Positions 8,900 to 18,270 are shown, numbered from the stretch's first letter. The stretch: 64,000 nucleotides of DNA from Phocaeicola_A sp963652075 (GCA_963652075.1 CAVJRQ010000009.1:19682-83681), one strand, 5' to 3'. Numbers and translations: made by a program. The notes: generated by a model from the letters alone, not told the origin.

Positions 8900-10402
8900 A
8901 TGAGAAAAATCAAAATCAAACATATCGCATTCGTATGGATGGCCGCAACCGTGTTCAGCGCTTGCGACTCATACCTCGACAAGCAACCGTCAGCCTCATC
9001 AAACGCTTCCGTCAAGGAGGCTTCGCAGCTGATTTCCCTTTATGACTACGTGACGAACACCTATGAATATTGCTACCCGGAAGCCTATTCGGTCGATGAT
9101 GCGGGCATTCCCATGGAGATGTTCGATTCGCGACCCAATGGCTTCAACTCAACGGAACTCTGTTTCTACACACTGACCAGTGACGTGATGGCCTCCTCAT
9201 CGAGCAACAACACGTGGCAGTATGAATATTCCAAGATATTCACCGCCAACACGATGATTAACTCTGCCAAATCCGTCAACGGTACGGAAGCGGAGAAGAA
9301 CGAGGCCCTTTGCAATGGCTACTTCATGCGCGCCTGGTCGATGTTCCGCCTGGCAACCGTTTACTGCTTGCCTTACAGCGAGGCCAACCGGGACAAACTG
9401 GGCTTGCCGATGCGTTTAGGCACGTTGTTCACGGAGAACATCTCCCGTGCCACGTTGGGTGAGACCTTCGACCAAATCCTCTCCGACATGGCGGAGGCGG
9501 AGAAATGCTGCGCTCAGGACAAGGTGCTGGAAGATTACGCTTGGCGTACGTCCAAATGCGCCATCTATGGCCTGTATGCCCGCATATACCTCTACATGAA
9601 CGACTATGCGAACGCCAAGACCTATGTGGACAAGGCTTTGGCTCTGACTCCGGGTTTGTTTGACTACAACAACCTCTCTTGGGGAAACTCCGTGGAGTAT
9701 GCCGAGACCTCTACCATACCTGCCCAAACCTTGGATTATTGCGAGACCAACAGTTGGAACTTGGCGAAAATCTTCAAATGGAAGGAGTGGATTTTCATCC
9801 GTCTGCACTATCTGGGCACGCAATGGTTCAGCCCGTCGCAGGAGTTGCTGGACTGCTATGACGACAAGGCGAACGACCTGCGTTACCAGTTCTCCTACAT
9901 TGAGCACGGTAACCGCCGTTTCTCCGTTCCATACGACTGGTACCGTTACGACCCGTTCTATGATGGACGCTATGCCATATCCGGCATAACCTCAGCCGAA
10001 CTGCTGTTGATGAAGGCCGAGCTGCAGGCCCGTACGGGAGAGTGGAGCAGTGCCCTGGCAACCCTGACCCCGCTGCGTGAGGCCCGTTTCGCTACCGGTA
10101 CGGCTACCGCCCTGACCGCCTCCTCGCAGTCGGACGCACTGAAGCAGGTGCTGAAGGAACGTCGCCGTGAGATGCCTTTCACCATCCGTATGATGGATAT
10201 CAAGCGTTTTGCCGTGAGCGCAACGACGGACGACGATGTGACCATCAGCCGCAAGTTCTACAAAGTGACTACGGCCGGTGTGGATACCTCCGAAACGCTG
10301 CAGATTAACGTGAAGGGTGACGACGCGTGCCTGGCAATCCCTGTTCCCTCGCAGGATATAGAGAACGCCCATGGAGCGATTGAACAGAACCCATATAAAT
10401 AA
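8900..10402 (+). CDS. SusD/RagB-type outer-membrane lipoprotein (locus A)
   Basis: Surface lipoprotein of 500 residues that forms the lid of the SusC channel and binds the nutrient. A lipobox ends in FSACDSYLDKQP (lipid-modified Cys near residue 22). The TPR-rich SusD fold is indicated by ALCNGYFMRAWSMFRLATVY, AIYGLYARIYLYMNDYANAKTYVDKAL and SAELLLMKAELQARTG, and by KQVLKERRREMPF near the C-terminus. It begins 18 bases after the susC stop. A strong hairpin lies after its stop (10417-10471). Ligand specificity cannot be read from the sequence. Confidence 0.94.
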   Translation: MRKIKIKHIAFVWMAATVFSACDSYLDKQPSASSNASVKEASQLISLYDYVTNTYEYCYPEAYSVDDAGIPMEMFDSRPNGFNSTELCFYTLTSDVMASSSSNNTWQYEYSKIFTANTMINSAKSVNGTEAEKNEALCNGYFMRAWSMFRLATVYCLPYSEANRDKLGLPMRLGTLFTENISRATLGETFDQILSDMAEAEKCCAQDKVLEDYAWRTSKCAIYGLYARIYLYMNDYANAKTYVDKALALTPGLFDYNNLSWGNSVEYAETSTIPAQTLDYCETNSWNLAKIFKWKEWIFIRLHYLGTQWFSPSQELLDCYDDKANDLRYQFSYIEHGNRRFSVPYDWYRYDPFYDGRYAISGITSAELLLMKAELQARTGEWSSALATLTPLREARFATGTATALTASSQSDALKQVLKERRREMPFTIRMMDIKRFAVSATTDDDVTISRKFYKVTTAGVDTSETLQINVKGDDACLAIPVPSQDIENAHGAIEQNPYK

Positions 10403-10416
10403 CATTATTTCTCTCC

Positions 10417-10471
10417 ATCTCCGGCGATGAGGCTCTCCTGATGTGCAGGAATCAACCTTGTCGCCGGAGAT
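10417..10471 (+). promoter_or_regulatory. Intercistronic hairpin between susD and the downstream lipoprotein gene
   Basis: An 11-bp perfect stem (10417-10427 with 10461-10471) encloses a second small stem TCCTG/CAGGA (10436-10440, 10446-10450). No T-run follows, so it looks more like an RNA-processing or transcript-stabilising structure than a terminator. The next gene starts 18 bases later. Confidence 0.6.
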
Positions 10472-10488
10472 TCAACTACTTTTAATCT

Positions 10489-12471
10489 ATGAAAAAATTA
10501 TTGCTTTATTGCTTGCTCTTGACTCCGCTCTGCCTCTTCCTGACAGGCTGTTCCACAGGCAAGAAACCCAACGAAATCAGGGTGCTCTACTTGGGTGGCC
10601 AGTCCGACTGGCAAAACGGACGATATGGAACGAAGTCGCCTTTTGAATCGGAAGAGGCGTTTCAACAGACCGTGAACGAACGTATGGAGGCTTTCGGTAC
10701 TTTACTGCGTACCTATTTCGATTCCGTGAAGGTGATGCGTGCGGCCGACTATACGCCCGACATGTCCGACGGGTATGACGTGACCATCTTCGACGGCGTA
10801 CCTCCCGTATTGGAGGAGGCACGCCGCGTGACGGACGAGAAAGGCAATCTGGTAGAATATATCAAGGCAAGCTATTTGCCGGAAGAGTTCTCTGCCGCTT
10901 CCATCACGATAGGTTCCGTCGGCGAAACCATCGGTCGCCGCTACGGAAGCAAGAACGACTGGTACTGCCTTTGCCTCGATGCCGATGCGCACGGCATGAA
11001 CCTGGAACACCCCATCTTCAAAGGTCCGTTCAAGACCTCTGTCTCACTGACCAAACAGCCGACACCGGAAGATGCGCTCCATTACGCCTACTTCCAAGAC
11101 GAGCCGGTGCCCGACTCCGTGATGATGTGGAAAGTCAACACAAAAGGATATATAACGGACAAGAACTTCAATATCGGAATGGTTTCCCGTCCTTGGGGCT
11201 ACACCGACTCTCCCGATTGTGAAGTCATCTCAAGTGGCGTATGCGCCAAGACCATCGATGCCGTGGCCATAGGCCGGCACGCGAACTTCCTCACTTGGGG
11301 ATTCATCGGCGGACCGCAATACATGACCGATGAGGCGAAGGTAGTCTTTGCCAATGCCGTTGTTTACATGGCGCAACACAAAGGATTGCCCATCGCACGT
11401 AAGTTCAACGACCGCATCTCAACCCGTGAGTACCTGAAAGAGAAAATCTACTTGGCCAAATACTCCTCTTACCTGGAGCGCGTGAAGTCCGACTCCATCT
11501 TCTATACGGAAAACAAGATTGCCTATGACAAGGCGATGGCCAAGAAGAAAAAAGGAGAGGAGTTAACCGGTGAGGATGAACTGGCCCTTCGGTATAGCGA
11601 CGGTACCATTCCTCCCAAAATGACCTACACAGAGTTTCTGAAACGGTACCAAAAGGGACTGTTTGACCAGTTTGGCGAGGACGAACAGGCTTATATCCGC
11701 TACTATCAAGAGAACAAGCCTTATATCTACGGCGGAAAGGGAATGTATGAACTCTCGTTGGACGAGGATGCCAAGGCTTGGCGGATTCCCAACAATGACA
11801 TACGTCTGATAGAGAAAGCCGTGGAGTGCCTGGAACAAGGTATGGAGGTGGAACGGGCCAACCGCATTCTGGAACGCTACACGTTGTGCGAGTTTACGCA
11901 ACCGGGCGAGTGGCGCAATTGGTTCAACAAGTACAAGGACAAAATCTTCTTTACCGAGTCGGGCGGCTGGTTCTTCATGGTCAATGAGCAGGGTGCTCCG
12001 GGCAACGATTACAAAGCGTTGAAGCGCCGTGAAGCCGCAAAAAACGCCAAAGTTTCCGCTGATTCGGGTAACGCCCTGATGGAAGAACCGACCGAGGCTA
12101 ACCCGGTCATCGTGCTGCCCCAAGCCAAACGCATAGACGACAAGACCGTGGAGGTGAAAATCTCCTTCAGGATTCTCGCCGGATACCACATATACAGAGA
12201 GGTTGCCTCTTCCGACCCTTACATCGCCTTGAAACTCGACTTCAGTCTGCCCGAAGGCTGTCAGCTGAAAGGGGAGTTGACGGGCGCTGCCGCCAAACCG
12301 TTTGGATCCAATGGCACCACCATCTACGAGGACAACGTGACGCTGACCCAATTGGTCAGCTACACCAAGTTGCCCGAGGCAGTGAAGTGTCATGTCGGCT
12401 TTCAATGCTGCAACTCACAGGCGTGCCTGACACCCTTTGAGAAAGAGTTTACTATCAACGTAACGAAATAA
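10489..12471 (+). CDS. Large lipoprotein with ThuA/GATase-like N-part and C-terminal DsbD-alpha-like domain
   Basis: A 660-residue lipoprotein with lipobox LFLTGCS (Cys about 21). Residues about 28-300 resemble a class I glutamine-amidotransferase/ThuA-like fold (NEIRVLYLGGQ near the start, then DAVAIGRHANFLTWGF and FANAVVYMAQHKG); this is a weak fold-level call. The middle is helical and unrecognised. The last 120 residues resemble the N-terminal domain of DsbD (PF11412 type), ending FQCCNSQACLTPFEKEF; Cys641 and Cys646 would be the redox pair. Encoded behind SusC/SusD, it probably acts in the periplasm or outer membrane, taking electrons from a thioredoxin-like partner. The function is inferred. 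Confidence 0.65.
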   Translation: MKKLLLYCLLLTPLCLFLTGCSTGKKPNEIRVLYLGGQSDWQNGRYGTKSPFESEEAFQQTVNERMEAFGTLLRTYFDSVKVMRAADYTPDMSDGYDVTIFDGVPPVLEEARRVTDEKGNLVEYIKASYLPEEFSAASITIGSVGETIGRRYGSKNDWYCLCLDADAHGMNLEHPIFKGPFKTSVSLTKQPTPEDALHYAYFQDEPVPDSVMMWKVNTKGYITDKNFNIGMVSRPWGYTDSPDCEVISSGVCAKTIDAVAIGRHANFLTWGFIGGPQYMTDEAKVVFANAVVYMAQHKGLPIARKFNDRISTREYLKEKIYLAKYSSYLERVKSDSIFYTENKIAYDKAMAKKKKGEELTGEDELALRYSDGTIPPKMTYTEFLKRYQKGLFDQFGEDEQAYIRYYQENKPYIYGGKGMYELSLDEDAKAWRIPNNDIRLIEKAVECLEQGMEVERANRILERYTLCEFTQPGEWRNWFNKYKDKIFFTESGGWFFMVNEQGAPGNDYKALKRREAAKNAKVSADSGNALMEEPTEANPVIVLPQAKRIDDKTVEVKISFRILAGYHIYREVASSDPYIALKLDFSLPEGCQLKGELTGAAAKPFGSNGTTIYEDNVTLTQLVSYTKLPEAVKCHVGFQCCNSQACLTPFEKEFTINVTK

Positions 12472-12478
12472 CAGGACA

Positions 12479-12586
12479 ATGAAAAGAAAATTCTTAAGTG
12501 TCGGACTGCTTTGCTTGGCGTTCACCGCAACAGTTGGCGAGAGCTCCGAGTTCTACGAACTGTTCTACAAACTCTTCGCGGAGTAG
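12479..12586 (+). CDS. Possible 35-residue secreted peptide or gene remnant
   Basis: A short reading frame beginning 7 bases after the preceding stop, with AGGA upstream. It encodes a basic start (MKRKFLSVG), a hydrophobic stretch (LLCLAFTATVG) and a short aromatic tail (SEFYELFYKLFAE). It could be a genuine small signal-peptide-bearing product or the 5' stump of a decayed gene, for example the thioredoxin that often follows this type of operon. No continuation is visible in any frame after the stop. Low confidence. Confidence 0.35.
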   Translation: MKRKFLSVGLLCLAFTATVGESSEFYELFYKLFAE

Positions 12587-12597
12587 TGCGGCAGAGG

Positions 12598-12689
12598 CTC
12601 TCCTTGCAAGGAAATTCCCCAATGAATGGGGATAATAGCGAGGCTCCTCCCTCACCGAGGGAGGAGCCTCTATGTTCCTGTGCAAGGAG
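12598..12689 (+). ncRNA. Strongly folded intergenic RNA segment / complex terminator
   Basis: An outer stem CTCCTTGCA (12598-12606) pairs with TGCAAGGAG (12681-12689). Inside are CCCC/GGGG (12617-12620, 12628-12631) and a perfect 14-bp hairpin with a 3-base loop (12640-12653, 12657-12670). Together they make a three-way junction, followed by a short TATTTTT. It may end the locus A transcript, but the layout is more elaborate than a simple terminator. The rest of the 12587-12902 gap holds only the promoter of the next gene. Confidence 0.5.
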
Positions 12690-12839
12690 GTATTTTTAAC
12701 AATCGACAGTACTCAGTGACGCGCTGTATTTAACAATAATTGTTCTACAAGCCGACAGAATGCCATTGTGCGATGATAAAATTAGTAAAAGGCTTCCATT
12801 AGAGACCGTTATCCATAAATTTGTATAAAACTTGCCTTG

Positions 12840-12874
12840 TTTGTACGACATAGCGAAAATTGTTTCTATTTTTG
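12840..12874 (+). promoter_or_regulatory. Promoter of the DUF6242 gene
   Basis: TTTG (12840-12843) and TATTTTTG (12867-12874) match the Bacteroides -33/-7 pattern with 23-bp spacing, slightly long. The start codon is at 12903. Confidence 0.6.
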
Positions 12875-12902
12875 CAGCTTATAAACAATATCTTCATTCA
12901 TA

Positions 12903-14279
12903 ATGAGAAAGACTTTATACATTATAGTTAGTTTACTGGCAGTTCCTTTCCTGTTCGCTGCATGCCTGAACAACGATGGCACAACCACTGACTACTCCTC
13001 TGACGCACTTATCTCTTCCTTCTCTATCAATGACATTAATACCAGCGTGGCATCGAAGACCTCTTCGGGAGAGGATACGACATTGGTGGTCACTCTGACG
13101 GGAAGCAACTATACATTCACGATAAACCAGAACGAAAACAAGATATACAACGCGGACTCTCTGCCCGTGGGTACGGACATCACCAAGGTGTCGCTCAGTA
13201 TCAGTGCCATCGGCTTGGGCGTTGTCTATGAGAAGAACCAACAGGACACGGTGTGGAGCACCTCTGACTCGCTCGACTTCACCAACCCCGTGAAGTTCAA
13301 AGTGTATGCCTACGACGGAACCATCCGCACATACACCGCACAGATTAACGTGCACGAGCAAGACCCCGACTCCCTGCAGTGGGAGAAGCTGGACGGTACG
13401 AACCTGCAGATGGCGGACTATAGAGGACGTAGTGCCTTGACGCTGAATGACAAGATTTACCTCTTCTTGTCCGACAATACTACTGGGGAAATACAGGTGA
13501 CCTCCACGGACATTACGGACGGTAAGAACTGGACGACACTGACTCCGATTAGCCTGGAGAATGCTGACTACCGGACGTTTATTACCTTCAAGGATAAGAT
13601 GTACGTCACGGATATGGTTTCTCTGTACAGCTCCACCGACGGGGTCAATTGGGAGAAGGTTGACTCGGACAGGGCAATCCTGAACACGTTCGCCGCTTCG
13701 TCGAACCAACTCTTCGCCGTCAGCAACGATGGTTGCGTAGTGACCTCGACCGATGGCCAGACATGGACCGATGAAGGGGAACGCCCCGAAACATTCCCGA
13801 TGCATGACATCGCGTACGGTGTGAACAAACTCTCGACAAACAGCTCGATAGAGCGTGTGCTCATTATGGGCGAGAGCCGAAACGCCGAAGACACTACGGC
13901 CGTCGTATGGAGCCGCCTCTCCACCGAGAGCCAATGGACTTACTACCAACAGTCCGCAGACAATACCTATGGATTCCCACGGCTGAAGAGATTCGGCATG
14001 TTCGCCTATGACTCCAAGTTCTATGCCTTTGGCAGTGCGAACAATTACGAGAGGTCGGAAGCCCTGGAGCCTTATGAAGCCCTGTATGAATCCATAGACA
14101 ACGGCATTACGTGGCGCAAGACGACCGAGAAGGTGATGTTGCCGGAGGACTTCAAGGGACGCACCGACAACTGCCTCTACGTGGTAGATGCCAACAATTT
14201 CATCTGGTTCTTTTGGGAAGGAAGCAACGAAGTGTGGCGCGGGCGCATCAACCGGCTGGGCTTCGAGAAAAAAGAATAA
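12903..14279 (+). CDS. DUF6242-type lipoprotein
   Basis: A 458-residue lipoprotein with lipobox FLFAACLNN (Cys about 21). Residues about 35-160 form an immunoglobulin-like N-terminal domain (DALISSFSINDI...; FKVYAYDGTIRTYTAQINVH). The remainder has repeated short segments of the BNR/beta-propeller kind (LYSSTDGVNWEKVD, VVTSTDGQTWTDEGE, YESIDNGITWRKTTEK). This arrangement is known in Bacteroidales as DUF6242. Location is probably the cell surface or periplasm. Function is unknown. It lies 29 bases before uppS and could be in the same transcript. Confidence 0.8.
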   Translation: MRKTLYIIVSLLAVPFLFAACLNNDGTTTDYSSDALISSFSINDINTSVASKTSSGEDTTLVVTLTGSNYTFTINQNENKIYNADSLPVGTDITKVSLSISAIGLGVVYEKNQQDTVWSTSDSLDFTNPVKFKVYAYDGTIRTYTAQINVHEQDPDSLQWEKLDGTNLQMADYRGRSALTLNDKIYLFLSDNTTGEIQVTSTDITDGKNWTTLTPISLENADYRTFITFKDKMYVTDMVSLYSSTDGVNWEKVDSDRAILNTFAASSNQLFAVSNDGCVVTSTDGQTWTDEGERPETFPMHDIAYGVNKLSTNSSIERVLIMGESRNAEDTTAVVWSRLSTESQWTYYQQSADNTYGFPRLKRFGMFAYDSKFYAFGSANNYERSEALEPYEALYESIDNGITWRKTTEKVMLPEDFKGRTDNCLYVVDANNFIWFFWEGSNEVWRGRINRLGFEKKE

Positions 14280-14308
14280 CGCACACTTATACCTTATTAT
14301 ATTATAGA

Positions 14309-15055
14309 ATGTCTTATAAGGAACGAATCGACAAGAACAGAATCCCGCAGCATATAGCCATCATCATGGATGGCAACGGGAGATGGGCCAAACAACACGG
14401 GCATCCGCGCAACTATGGACATCAGCAAGGTGTCGTTACGGTGCGCCAAGTGGTGGAAACCGCCGCACTGGCCGGCGTGAAGTTCCTTACACTATACACC
14501 TTCTCCACCGAGAACTGGAACCGTCCGCAAGACGAAGTGACTGCCTTGATGGCACTTCTCTTTGAATCGATAGAGGAGGAAATCTTCATGAAGAACAATG
14601 TCAGCTTCCGCATCATCGGTGACATGGAGCGTCTGCCGCAGAACGTGAAGGAACGTCTGCAACAGTGCATCCAGCGCACGTCGACCAATACTGGCATGTG
14701 CTTGGTGCTGGCACTGAGCTACTCCTCGCGTTGGGAACTGACGGAGGCCATGAAACGGATGGCACGCGAAGTGCAGAACCGTACACTTGCCCTCGAGTCC
14801 ATCGACGATGCGCTGATAGGCAAGTACCTGACCACCGAGTTCATGCCCGACCCCGACTTGCTGATACGTACCGGCGGTGAGGTTCGCCTGAGCAACTTCC
14901 TGCTGTGGCAATGCGCTTACTCCGAACTCTATTTCTGCGACACCTTCTGGCCCGACTTCGATGAGGAGGAGTTCTACAAGGCCATCTGGGAATATCAGCA
15001 GCGTGAAAGACGGTTTGGAAAGACAAGCGAACAAATAGAATTGACTAATGAATAA
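14309..15055 (+). CDS. uppS: Isoprenyl transferase (undecaprenyl diphosphate synthase)
   Basis: Makes the C55 lipid carrier for peptidoglycan and surface glycans from farnesyl diphosphate and isopentenyl diphosphate. It has 248 residues, the usual length. HIAIIMDGNGRWAKQHG (15-31) contains catalytic Asp21, with NYGHQQG following. The C-terminal LLIRTGGEVRLSNFLLWQ and AYSELYFCDTFWPDF are family signatures. The start at 14309 is the first ATG that gives the conserved N-terminus; longer in-frame starts run into the preceding gene. First gene of the envelope-biogenesis operon with bamA 9 bases downstream. Confidence 0.96.
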   Translation: MSYKERIDKNRIPQHIAIIMDGNGRWAKQHGHPRNYGHQQGVVTVRQVVETAALAGVKFLTLYTFSTENWNRPQDEVTALMALLFESIEEEIFMKNNVSFRIIGDMERLPQNVKERLQQCIQRTSTNTGMCLVLALSYSSRWELTEAMKRMAREVQNRTLALESIDDALIGKYLTTEFMPDPDLLIRTGGEVRLSNFLLWQCAYSELYFCDTFWPDFDEEEFYKAIWEYQQRERRFGKTSEQIELTNE

Positions 15056-15064
15056 TCCGCAAAG

Positions 15065-17728
15065 ATGAGAACATATTCGGAACTTACATCTAAAATCCCC
15101 ACAATATTAGGCTTCGCCTTGCTTGGCTGTCTGGCCTTGATTCCTGAGAATGCCCGTGCACAAGCCACATCCGACAACAAAGACGAGAAACCCGTAATCC
15201 TCTACTCGGGCACTCCGCGCAAATATGAAATCGGCGGCATCAACGTGACCGGCTGTGAGGGGTACGAAGACTTCACCCTCATAGGGCTCTCCGGACTTTC
15301 CGTAGGACAGAACGTGACAATCCCGGGCGATGAAATCACGTCGGCTATCCGCCGCTACTGGCGACACGGCTTCTTCTCCAACGCACGCATCGAAGCGGAC
15401 AGCATTGTGGGCAACAAGATTTATCTGAGTATCATCCTTTCACAACGTCCGCGCGTGTCAGAGATACGCTACACCGGCGTGAAGAAGTCCGAACGCGAAG
15501 ACCTGGAGGCCAAGTTGGGACTTGCCATCGGCGGACAGATTTCTCCGAACCTGATTAACCGTACGCAGATACTGGTGAAACGCTACTTCGACGACAAGGG
15601 TTTCAAGAACGCCGAGGTACAGGTCATTCAGCGCGACGATCCCAAAGACAAGAAGTATGTGACCATCGAGGTGAATATCGACAAGAAAGAGAAGGTGAAG
15701 GTGCACCAGATTACCATCGAAGGCAACCAGGCGCTCGCCACCAAGAAAATCAAACGGTTGATGAAGAAGACCAATGAGAAGAACAAGCTGGTCAACATCT
15801 TCCGTACCAAGAAATTCATCGAAGAGAAATACGAAGAAGACAAAGAGAACATCATCAACAAGTACAACGAGCTGGGTTACCGCGATGCCATGATTGTGGA
15901 GGACAGCGTCTCCAACTACGACGACCGTACGGTGGATGTCTACCTCCGCATCGAAGAGGGCGACAAATACTACGTGCGCAACATCTCGTGGGTGGGCAAC
16001 ACCGTCTATCCTTCAGACCGACTGGAAGAGACCTTGCGCATGAAGAAAGGTGATGTCTACAACCAGAAGCTGCTGAAGGAGCGTATCACCGAAGACGAGG
16101 ACGCTATCGGCAACGCCTATTACAACAATGGTTACGTCTTCTTCCAGCTCGACCCCGTGGAGGTGAATATCGACAACGACTCCATCGACTTGGAGATGCG
16201 AATCATCGAAGGTCCGCAGGCTACCATCAACCGCGTGCGCATCACCGGTAACGACCGGCTCTATGAGAACATTGTCCGTCGTGAGTTGCGTACCCGCCCG
16301 GGTGAACTCTTCAGCAAAGCGGCTCTGGAACGTTCCTACCGTGAGTTGGCCCAGATGGGACACTTCAACCCCGAGACCATCAAACCGGACGTGAAGCCCG
16401 ACGCGCAGAACGGAACGGTGGACATCAACTACATCTTGGAGTCCAAGGCCAACGACCAGATTGAGTTCTCCGCAGGTTGGGGACAGACCGGTGTCATCGG
16501 TAAGCTGAGCCTGAAGTTCACCAACTTCTCCATCAAGAACCTCTTCTCGAAAAACGAGAACCGCCGCGGCATCCTGCCGCAGGGTGACGGTCAGACACTC
16601 ACTATCAGCGGCCAGACCAACGGTAGCTACTACCAGTCATACAGCCTTTCGTTCTTCGACCCCTGGTTCGGCGGAAAGCGTCCTAACCAGTTCTCCGTCA
16701 CCGCTTTCTACTCCAAGCAGACGGATGTCAACGACAACTACTACAACTCGTCGTATTACAGCAACCTCTACAACTATTACTATGGAGGTTACGGAAGCTA
16801 CAACAGCAATTACTATGGCTATAGCATGGACTCCTACTACGACCCGGACAAGTCCGTACAGCTCTACGGTCTCTCCATCGGTTGGGGTAAGCGTCTGAAG
16901 TGGCCGGACGACTACTTCACCTTGACGGCTGAGATGTCCTATCAGCGTTATGTACTGAAGGACTGGAAATACTTCCTCATCGCCAACGGACGATGCAACA
17001 ACATCAGCTTTGGACTGACCCTGGCGCGCAGTTCGTCGGACAACCCCATCTTCCCGCGTGAAGGTTCGGACTTCTCGCTCTCCGTGCAGTTCACGCCGCC
17101 CTACTCGTCGTTCGACGGTATCGACTACGCGAACTTGGCCACCAGCACCAGCGACCCGAACTACAGCGAGGACATGCAGAAGAAATACAAATGGGTGGAG
17201 TACCACAAGTGGAAGTTCAAAGGCAAGATGTATACCGCCCTCACCGAAGGCAACAAGTGCCCCGTGTTGATGACCCGCGTAGAATTCGGTTTGCTGGGTC
17301 ATTACAACAAGCACAAGAAGTCACCGTTCGAGACCTTCTACGTCGGCGGTGACGGAATGACGGGTTACTCCAGCAGCTACGCTACCGAGACCATCGCCCT
17401 GCGCGGTTACGAGAACGGCTCGCTCACTCCTTACGGTTACGAGGGCTACGCCTACTCGCGCCTGGGCTTGGAGCTGCGCTACCCGATTATGCTCGAAACC
17501 TCTACCAGCATCTACGCCTTGGCTTTCGCCGAAGGCGGTAACGCTTGGACAGACATAAAGAAATTCAATCCCTTCGATATGAAACGTTCGGCCGGTATGG
17601 GTGTGCGTATCTTCCTGCCTATGATTGGTATGATGGGTATTGACTGGGCATACGGTTTCGACAAGGTGTTCGGCAGCACGCAGTACAGCGGCAGCCAGTT
17701 CCACTTCATCATCGGACAGGAGTTCTAA
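15065..17728 (+). CDS. bamA: BamA, outer-membrane protein assembly factor
   Basis: Essential outer-membrane insertase of 887 residues: signal peptide (ends about ENARAQ), five POTRA domains (about 55-460; blocks such as VTGCEGYEDF, VHQITIEGNQAL, VRNISWVGNTVY and INRVRITGNDRLYE), and the 16-strand barrel ending SGSQFHFIIGQEF with the C-terminal Phe. At about residues 557-600 an extracellular loop is replaced by a Tyr/Asn/Gly/Ser-rich stretch (YYNSSYYSNLYNYYYGGYGS and more), unusual low-complexity sequence. The neighbours uppS and three OmpH/Skp genes fit a conserved Bacteroidetes envelope operon. Confidence 0.97.
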   Translation: MRTYSELTSKIPTILGFALLGCLALIPENARAQATSDNKDEKPVILYSGTPRKYEIGGINVTGCEGYEDFTLIGLSGLSVGQNVTIPGDEITSAIRRYWRHGFFSNARIEADSIVGNKIYLSIILSQRPRVSEIRYTGVKKSEREDLEAKLGLAIGGQISPNLINRTQILVKRYFDDKGFKNAEVQVIQRDDPKDKKYVTIEVNIDKKEKVKVHQITIEGNQALATKKIKRLMKKTNEKNKLVNIFRTKKFIEEKYEEDKENIINKYNELGYRDAMIVEDSVSNYDDRTVDVYLRIEEGDKYYVRNISWVGNTVYPSDRLEETLRMKKGDVYNQKLLKERITEDEDAIGNAYYNNGYVFFQLDPVEVNIDNDSIDLEMRIIEGPQATINRVRITGNDRLYENIVRRELRTRPGELFSKAALERSYRELAQMGHFNPETIKPDVKPDAQNGTVDINYILESKANDQIEFSAGWGQTGVIGKLSLKFTNFSIKNLFSKNENRRGILPQGDGQTLTISGQTNGSYYQSYSLSFFDPWFGGKRPNQFSVTAFYSKQTDVNDNYYNSSYYSNLYNYYYGGYGSYNSNYYGYSMDSYYDPDKSVQLYGLSIGWGKRLKWPDDYFTLTAEMSYQRYVLKDWKYFLIANGRCNNISFGLTLARSSSDNPIFPREGSDFSLSVQFTPPYSSFDGIDYANLATSTSDPNYSEDMQKKYKWVEYHKWKFKGKMYTALTEGNKCPVLMTRVEFGLLGHYNKHKKSPFETFYVGGDGMTGYSSSYATETIALRGYENGSLTPYGYEGYAYSRLGLELRYPIMLETSTSIYALAFAEGGNAWTDIKKFNPFDMKRSAGMGVRIFLPMIGMMGIDWAYGFDKVFGSTQYSGSQFHFIIGQEF

Positions 17729-17760
17729 ACCTCGTTTGAATAACTAAAAACACAAGGATT

Positions 17761-18270
17761 ATGAAAAAAAGAGTTTTGTCATTGGTACTTGCCTGCTTCG
17801 CCATAGTGGCAGCGCAGGCACAACGGTTCGCCCTCATCGATATGGAGTATATCCTGAAGCAAATACCCGCTTACGAGCAGGCTAACACCAAGCTGGAGGC
17901 TTCGTCGAAGAAATGGCAGAGCGAAGTGGAAGCCGTCACGGCGCAGGCGAAAAGCCTCTATGAAGACTATCAGAAGACGGCAAAGAACCTGAACGCTACG
18001 CAAAAGAAACAAAAGGAAGACGCCATCGTGGCCAAGGAGAAAGAGGCTGCCGAGTTGCGCCGTAAATACTTCGGTAACGAGGGCGAGATGCAGAAGTTGC
18101 AGCAGAGCCTCATGCAACCCATACAGGACAGTATCTACACCGCCGTGAAGGAGATTGCCACCCGCAAGGGCTACTCACTGGTGCTCGACCGTGCCTCCGA
18201 TACCGCCATCATCTTCGCCTCGCCGTCGATAGATATCAGCGACGAAGTACTCACAAAGTTGGGATATTAG
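17761..18270 (+). CDS. OmpH/Skp-family periplasmic chaperone, copy 1
   Basis: Periplasmic holdase for unfolded outer-membrane proteins, 169 residues. The signal peptide ends AAQAQ, followed by RFALIDMEYILKQIPAYEQA (the conserved Skp beginning) and a long coiled-coil region (about 40-125) rich in Lys, Glu and Gln, then a C-terminal beta segment KGYSLVLDRASDTAIIFASPSIDISDEVL. It lies 32 bases after bamA. One of three tandem paralogues that have diverged strongly, so they may form mixed trimers or serve different clients. Confidence 0.93.
   Translation: MKKRVLSLVLACFAIVAAQAQRFALIDMEYILKQIPAYEQANTKLEASSKKWQSEVEAVTAQAKSLYEDYQKTAKNLNATQKKQKEDAIVAKEKEAAELRRKYFGNEGEMQKLQQSLMQPIQDSIYTAVKEIATRKGYSLVLDRASDTAIIFASPSIDISDEVLTKLGY

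Noticed and set aside
14111..14308. N-terminal extension of uppS
   Set aside because: It would lie inside the DUF6242 gene. UppS proteins begin as at 14309.
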